Assembly: GCA_910585045.1 (NCBI GenBank)
Contig: CAJUCD010000006.1
Location: 1,923-65,922 of the forward strand
Direction: 5' to 3'
DNA from: an uncultured Bacilli bacterium
GTDB taxonomy: Bacteria; Bacillota_I; Bacilli_A; RF39; UBA660
Length of the DNA stretch: 64,000 nucleotides
Part shown: one piece after another, positions 61,038 through 64,000 of the stretch
Numbering within the stretch: position 1 is the first letter of the stretch
Layout: every line of letters starts with the position of its first letter
Notes under the pieces: generated by a model
What the model was told of the DNA's origin: nothing
The model's database searches: none
Seen by the model: only the letters and a program-made list of their open reading frames with translations
Position numbers and translations under genes: made by a program

Positions 61038-62186
61038 TTGAAAAAAGTTTTTATGTTTTTATTTAGTTTAGCATTTTTAATTCCAATTACTTTTGTAAAT
61101 GCAGAGGATTCTTTAAATTTAGAAAGTGAATCAGCTATTTTAATTGATTACGCAAGTGGAAAAGTATTATATGAAAAAAATGCAGATGCAAAGCTTCCAA
61201 TGGCTAGTATGACTAAAATTATGAGTATGCTTTTAATTATGGAAAATATTGATAATGGTAACTTAAATTATAATGATAAAGTAGTTATAAGTAAAAATGC
61301 AAGTGGAATGGGTGGTTCGCAAGTTTTTTTACAAGAAGGGGAAGAATATAAATTAGAAGATTTATTAAAATGTATAGCTGTTTCTAGCGCTAATGATGCA
61401 GTGGTGGCAATGGCTGAAAAGATAAGCGGAAGTGTAGAAGCATTCGTAGAGTTAATGAATAAAAAAGCAAAAGATTTAGGGTTAGAAAATACAAATTTTG
61501 CTAATCCACATGGTCTTGATAATGAAAATCATTATTCAACAGCGAGAGATATGGCAAAGATGGGGCAAGAGTTACTTAAATATCAGGATATACTTAGATT
61601 TACTTCTATTTATGAAGATTATTTGACTAAACCAGATGGCTCACAAGTGTGGCTAGTTAATACAAATAGATTAGTAAGATTTTACGACGGAGTAGATGGT
61701 TTGAAAACAGGATATACAACTGATGCAGGTTATTGTCTTACAGCAACAGCTAAAAAAAATGATTTGCGACTTATAAGTGTAGTTATGAAAGCTAGTAGTG
61801 GTGATAGTCGTAGTAAAGATACTGCTACTTTGTTAACTTATGGATTTAATTCTTATAAAAATGTAATTATTTATTCTAAAGATAAAGAATTGGGAGAAGT
61901 TCAAGTAGTTAATGGTCGAGTAGATAAGGTTAAGGTTTATTTAAAAGAAGATGCAACACAGTTGCTTGGAGTTACAGAAAAACCTAAGGATTACAGTTTT
62001 AATATTAAAGCCTCTAAAATAAAAGCTCCTATTAATAAAAATACAGTTGTAGGTACAGTAGAAATAATTGATAATGAAGGAAATATTGTAAGAGAAGTTG
62101 ATATAATTATAAAAGAAGAATTAGAAAAAGCTAATTTTTGGAATTATTTAAGAAGAAATTTAAAATTAATAACTAGTGGAAAATAG
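61038..62186 (+). CDS. D-alanyl-D-alanine carboxypeptidase (DacA/DacF type)
   Basis: Penicillin-binding protein of peptidase family S11 that trims the pentapeptide. About 382 residues: a signal peptide (KKVFMFLFSLAFLIPITFVNA), SxxK at SMTK (57-60), SxN at SSAND (about 116), KTG at GLKTGYTTD (about 218) and a C-terminal amphipathic tail for membrane attachment. TTG start at 61038, 9 nt after AGAGGTG; the GTG at 61026 overlaps that site. In spore formers DacF adjusts cortex cross-linking. Confidence 0.93.
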   Translation: MKKVFMFLFSLAFLIPITFVNAEDSLNLESESAILIDYASGKVLYEKNADAKLPMASMTKIMSMLLIMENIDNGNLNYNDKVVISKNASGMGGSQVFLQEGEEYKLEDLLKCIAVSSANDAVVAMAEKISGSVEAFVELMNKKAKDLGLENTNFANPHGLDNENHYSTARDMAKMGQELLKYQDILRFTSIYEDYLTKPDGSQVWLVNTNRLVRFYDGVDGLKTGYTTDAGYCLTATAKKNDLRLISVVMKASSGDSRSKDTATLLTYGFNSYKNVIIYSKDKELGEVQVVNGRVDKVKVYLKEDATQLLGVTEKPKDYSFNIKASKIKAPINKNTVVGTVEIIDNEGNIVREVDIIIKEELEKANFWNYLRRNLKLITSGK

Positions 62187-62234
62187 TCAGTCTATGATTG
62201 ACTTTTTAAATTTTAAAAATTATAATTTAATTAT

Positions 62235-62320
62235 GCAAGAGTGGCGGAATGGTAGACGCACTACTTTGAGGGGGTAGCGAGTGAATACTTGTGGGAGTTC
62301 AAATCTCCTCTCTTGCACCA
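62235..62320 (+). tRNA. tRNA-Leu (GAG)
   Basis: Class II tRNA: acceptor GCAAGAG/CTCTTGC, anticodon stem CTACT/GGTAG with GAG, long variable arm, CCA encoded. Confidence 0.94.
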
Positions 62321-62780
62321 TATTGATTGATACTCGAACTTTTTATTTGATAGTAGTAAATATTAACTAGAAGTATTGCCTAGTTTTTTTTATTATTTGA
62401 GAATGGAAGTTAATAAATTATAGATGGTTTTAAGGTGTTAGAGCTTGATAATTCTTTTTTTGAATTATTGAATTTCAAGTGAAAAATGTTATAATTTAAC
62501 TGTAATAAAAAAATCATAAATTTTTGGAGATTGCTAAAATAAGTAGAGAACTTTTACAACTATATGATAAATTTCTTAAATGAATGTAAAGGTTTATGTT
62601 TTTGAATAAAATTATGATTATTTTTTAATACTTTCAATCAAATGGTTTAAGAATTAATTAAATATATACTTTAATATTTAAAGTTTAAGTTTTATTTTAC
62701 TTAAATTTGTGTTAAATTATTTCTATAAATTGAATTGGTAATTAAAAAAACGATATTGTAAACTTATTTAGGAGAATATT
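62321..62780. other. Region without firm genes
   Basis: AACTAG aagtattgc CTAGTT followed by T8 (62365-62391) ends the tRNA transcript. TTGAAT, 16 nt, TATAAT (62468-62495, extended TG) is a promoter with no clear gene. It leads to an 18-codon open stretch reading EIAKISRELLQLYDKFLK before a TGA at 62581, perhaps the end of a lost gene. Confidence 0.45.
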
Positions 62781-63335
62781 ATGAAAATCAAAAATAAATT
62801 AGAAAGTCCAAAAAAGATTAATGAATTGAAACTTAATAAATTTCCTGAACAAATATTTAAAAAAGGGGAAGAATATAAAGTTAAGAAATTTTTGGAAAAT
62901 TATCCAGTAGCATATTATGCCATTAGAGATAAATCTAAATCTTGTGGAGTTTTTAAATTAAAGGTTACTAAAGAAAATGTTTTAGAAGAAATTAAGGAAT
63001 ATAGTCTTTTTTCTATTAATGTTAGTTCTGCAAATTATTCTAATAATCAGTTGTTAGTAGGAGAAATTGAGTTTTTATCAAATGGCGAAATATATGCTAC
63101 TTTGTCTACTGATTCTAAAGCATCTGTTCGAGATGCGCTTTGTAATCCAACGTATAATTTAAAAACTAATATATTTGATAGAAGTTTAGACAATATTCCA
63201 TATTTTGATTATATTTATAATTATATTATTTCTAAGGGGCTTATGGATGTTATTGTGGAATTTTCATTGTTTGATAAAGAAGTTGGTATTAAGAAAGAAA
63301 AAATTGTAGTTTATGAATTAAGAACTCATTATTAA
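62781..63335 (+). CDS. Hypothetical protein, 184 aa
   Basis: Soluble, mixed alpha/beta. N-terminal FPEQIFKKGEEYKVKKFLENYPVAYYAIRDKSKS and a C-terminal ISKGLMDVIVEFSLFDKEVGIKKEKIVVYELRT. No family recognised. AGGAGAATATT lies before the ATG. Confidence 0.65.
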   Translation: MKIKNKLESPKKINELKLNKFPEQIFKKGEEYKVKKFLENYPVAYYAIRDKSKSCGVFKLKVTKENVLEEIKEYSLFSINVSSANYSNNQLLVGEIEFLSNGEIYATLSTDSKASVRDALCNPTYNLKTNIFDRSLDNIPYFDYIYNYIISKGLMDVIVEFSLFDKEVGIKKEKIVVYELRTHY

Positions 63336-63377
63336 ATAAATACTATGAAAGATAACGTAAAAGTTAATCTTTTTTTA

Positions 63378-63418
63378 TTGACAAGATGTTATATACTGTT
63401 ATATACTACATATAACAG
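63378..63418 (+). promoter_or_regulatory. Promoter and operator of the GntR/ABC operon
   Basis: TTGACA, 18-nt spacer, TATACT. The -10 is covered by a perfect 9-bp inverted repeat CTGTTATAT actac ATATAACAG (63396-63418), the probable autoregulatory site of the GntR-type repressor. Confidence 0.65.
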
Positions 63419-63431
63419 TTATGGAGGTAAT

Positions 63432-63809
63432 ATGAAAATTATTATAAGTAATAATAGTGCAATTCCAATATATGAGCAAATAAAAAATGCCATAATTAAT
63501 GGGATAATTAATGGTGATTTGCAGGAAAATGAAAGTTTGCCTTCAATTAGAACATTAGCTCAAGATATAAGAATAAGTGTAATGACAATAAAAAAAGCTT
63601 ATGATGAACTTGAAAATGAAGGTTATATAATTACACGGCATGGAAAAGGTAGTTTTGTAGCTCCTAAAAATATTGAATTAGCTATGGAGCAAGCTAAAAA
63701 AGAAATAGAAGCAAATATAATTAAAATTTTAGAAATTGCTAATAAATTTGAGATAAGTAAAGAGGAAATAAAAGATTTGTTTGATTATTTAGAGGAGGAA
63801 GAAAAATGA
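63432..63809 (+). CDS. GntR-family regulator, YtrA subfamily
   Basis: About 125 residues: the wHTH domain IPIYEQIKNAIINGIINGDLQENESLPSIRTLAQDI and VMTIKKAYDELENEGYIITRHGKGSFV, with only a short helical C-terminus, as in YtrA. Such regulators sit upstream of ABC transporters. ATG 63432 follows GGAGG. The stop overlaps the ABC gene start (ATGA). Confidence 0.93.
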   Translation: MKIIISNNSAIPIYEQIKNAIINGIINGDLQENESLPSIRTLAQDIRISVMTIKKAYDELENEGYIITRHGKGSFVAPKNIELAMEQAKKEIEANIIKILEIANKFEISKEEIKDLFDYLEEEEK

Positions 63810-64000
63810 AGAAAGCTATAGAGTTAAAAAGCGTAGTTAAAAGATATGATGATAAGTTTCAATTAGGCGAAATAAGCTTAGATATACCTAGTGGAATTAT
63901 TGTAGGCTTGATTGGTGAAAATGGAGCTGGAAAAACTACTCTTATAAATTCTATTTTAAAAATTCTAAAAATTGATAATGGTAATATTAAAATATTTGGA
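63806..64000 (+). CDS. ABC transporter ATP-binding protein (3' end outside window)
   Basis: The first 65 codons are visible. Walker A is GENGAGKT (37-44), preceded by ELKSVVKRY and LDIPSGIIVGLIG. Probably a YtrB/BcrA-type ATPase given the GntR gene in front; a permease is expected downstream. AGAGGAGG 7-14 nt before the start. Confidence 0.92.
   Translation, partial: MKKAIELKSVVKRYDDKFQLGEISLDIPSGIIVGLIGENGAGKTTLINSILKILKIDNGNIKIFG

Overview
The window is strongly A+T-rich bacterial chromosome, read almost entirely on the + strand. Gram-positive features include sortase, peptidoglycan synthesis (murJ, murG, murB, divIB/ftsQ) and GGAGG/AGGTG ribosome-binding sites. Endospore genes are also present: gpr, spoIIP, a SpoVID-like protein with a YsxE/CotS-like partner, a YutH-like protein and a Cse60-like protein. 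This fits a reduced-genome, low-GC Bacilli/Erysipelotrichia/Mollicutes-related gut-type lineage (inference). TGA acts as a stop (the ATGA overlaps at 2116 and 63806), so the code is standard. There is no rRNA and no CRISPR array. Seven tRNAs are present (Asn, Leu-UAA, Ser, fMet, Asp, Phe, Leu-GAG).

Layout. 1-13 kb: the end of a repeat-containing surface protein, an M29 aminopeptidase, tyrS, small sporulation-like proteins, murJ, trmB, a transporter, a class B-type sortase divergent from a secreted NPKSG-anchored candidate substrate, lysS, and a YfcC-like carrier. 13.3-23.4 kb: one locus of secreted proteins and Tad-like pilus/secretion machinery (CpaB/SAF, TadA ATPase, TadB, TadC), with a 1242-residue Cys-rich exoprotein, a TadE-like/SH3/VanX-like peptidase fusion and a two-TM pilin-like protein. 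23.5-24.4 kb: tRNA-Asn, a mobile-element scar and a lipoprotein. 24.6-33.5 kb: addB-addA, lemA with its DUF2207 partner, and a transglutaminase-like protein. 33.6-37.5 kb: rpsT, a decayed gene, gpr, a zinc-ribbon gene and spoIIP, recalling the B. subtilis rpsT-gpr-spoIIP order. 37.5-47.2 kb: murG-murB-ftsQ-queH, an orphan PilB-type ATPase, an rRNA/tRNA uracil methyltransferase, folate, flavin and PRTase enzymes and a PdaC-like deacetylase. 48-49.5 kb: an amidoligase plus gamma-glutamylcyclotransferase pair behind a promoter whose 17-nt spacer contains a run of ten G. 49.5-56.5 kb: rpmB, spoVID-ysxE-like genes, a candidate small structured RNA, an XRE regulator, and yutD/yutH/yutI-like genes. 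56.5-59.4 kb: a tRNA cluster followed by a decayed integrative element (NUDIX and nucleotidase genes, an integrase remnant, an interrupted membrane gene). 59.5-64 kb: ART-like and YjdF-like proteins, a DacF-like carboxypeptidase, tRNA-Leu, a GntR regulator and the start of an ABC transporter.

The most notable signals are four. First, the probable phase-variable promoter (G10 between TTGACA and TATAAT) of the amidoligase/GGCT operon. Second, the Tad-like locus, which carries its own D-Ala-D-Ala-dipeptidase-like enzyme. Third, two homologous scars of one integrative-element family at tRNA-type 3' ends 35 kb apart. Fourth, matches to sporulation sigma-factor promoters placed at the same short distance from start codons as the vegetative ones. 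Many genes have the -10 box only 16-18 nt before the start codon, which implies very short 5' leaders.
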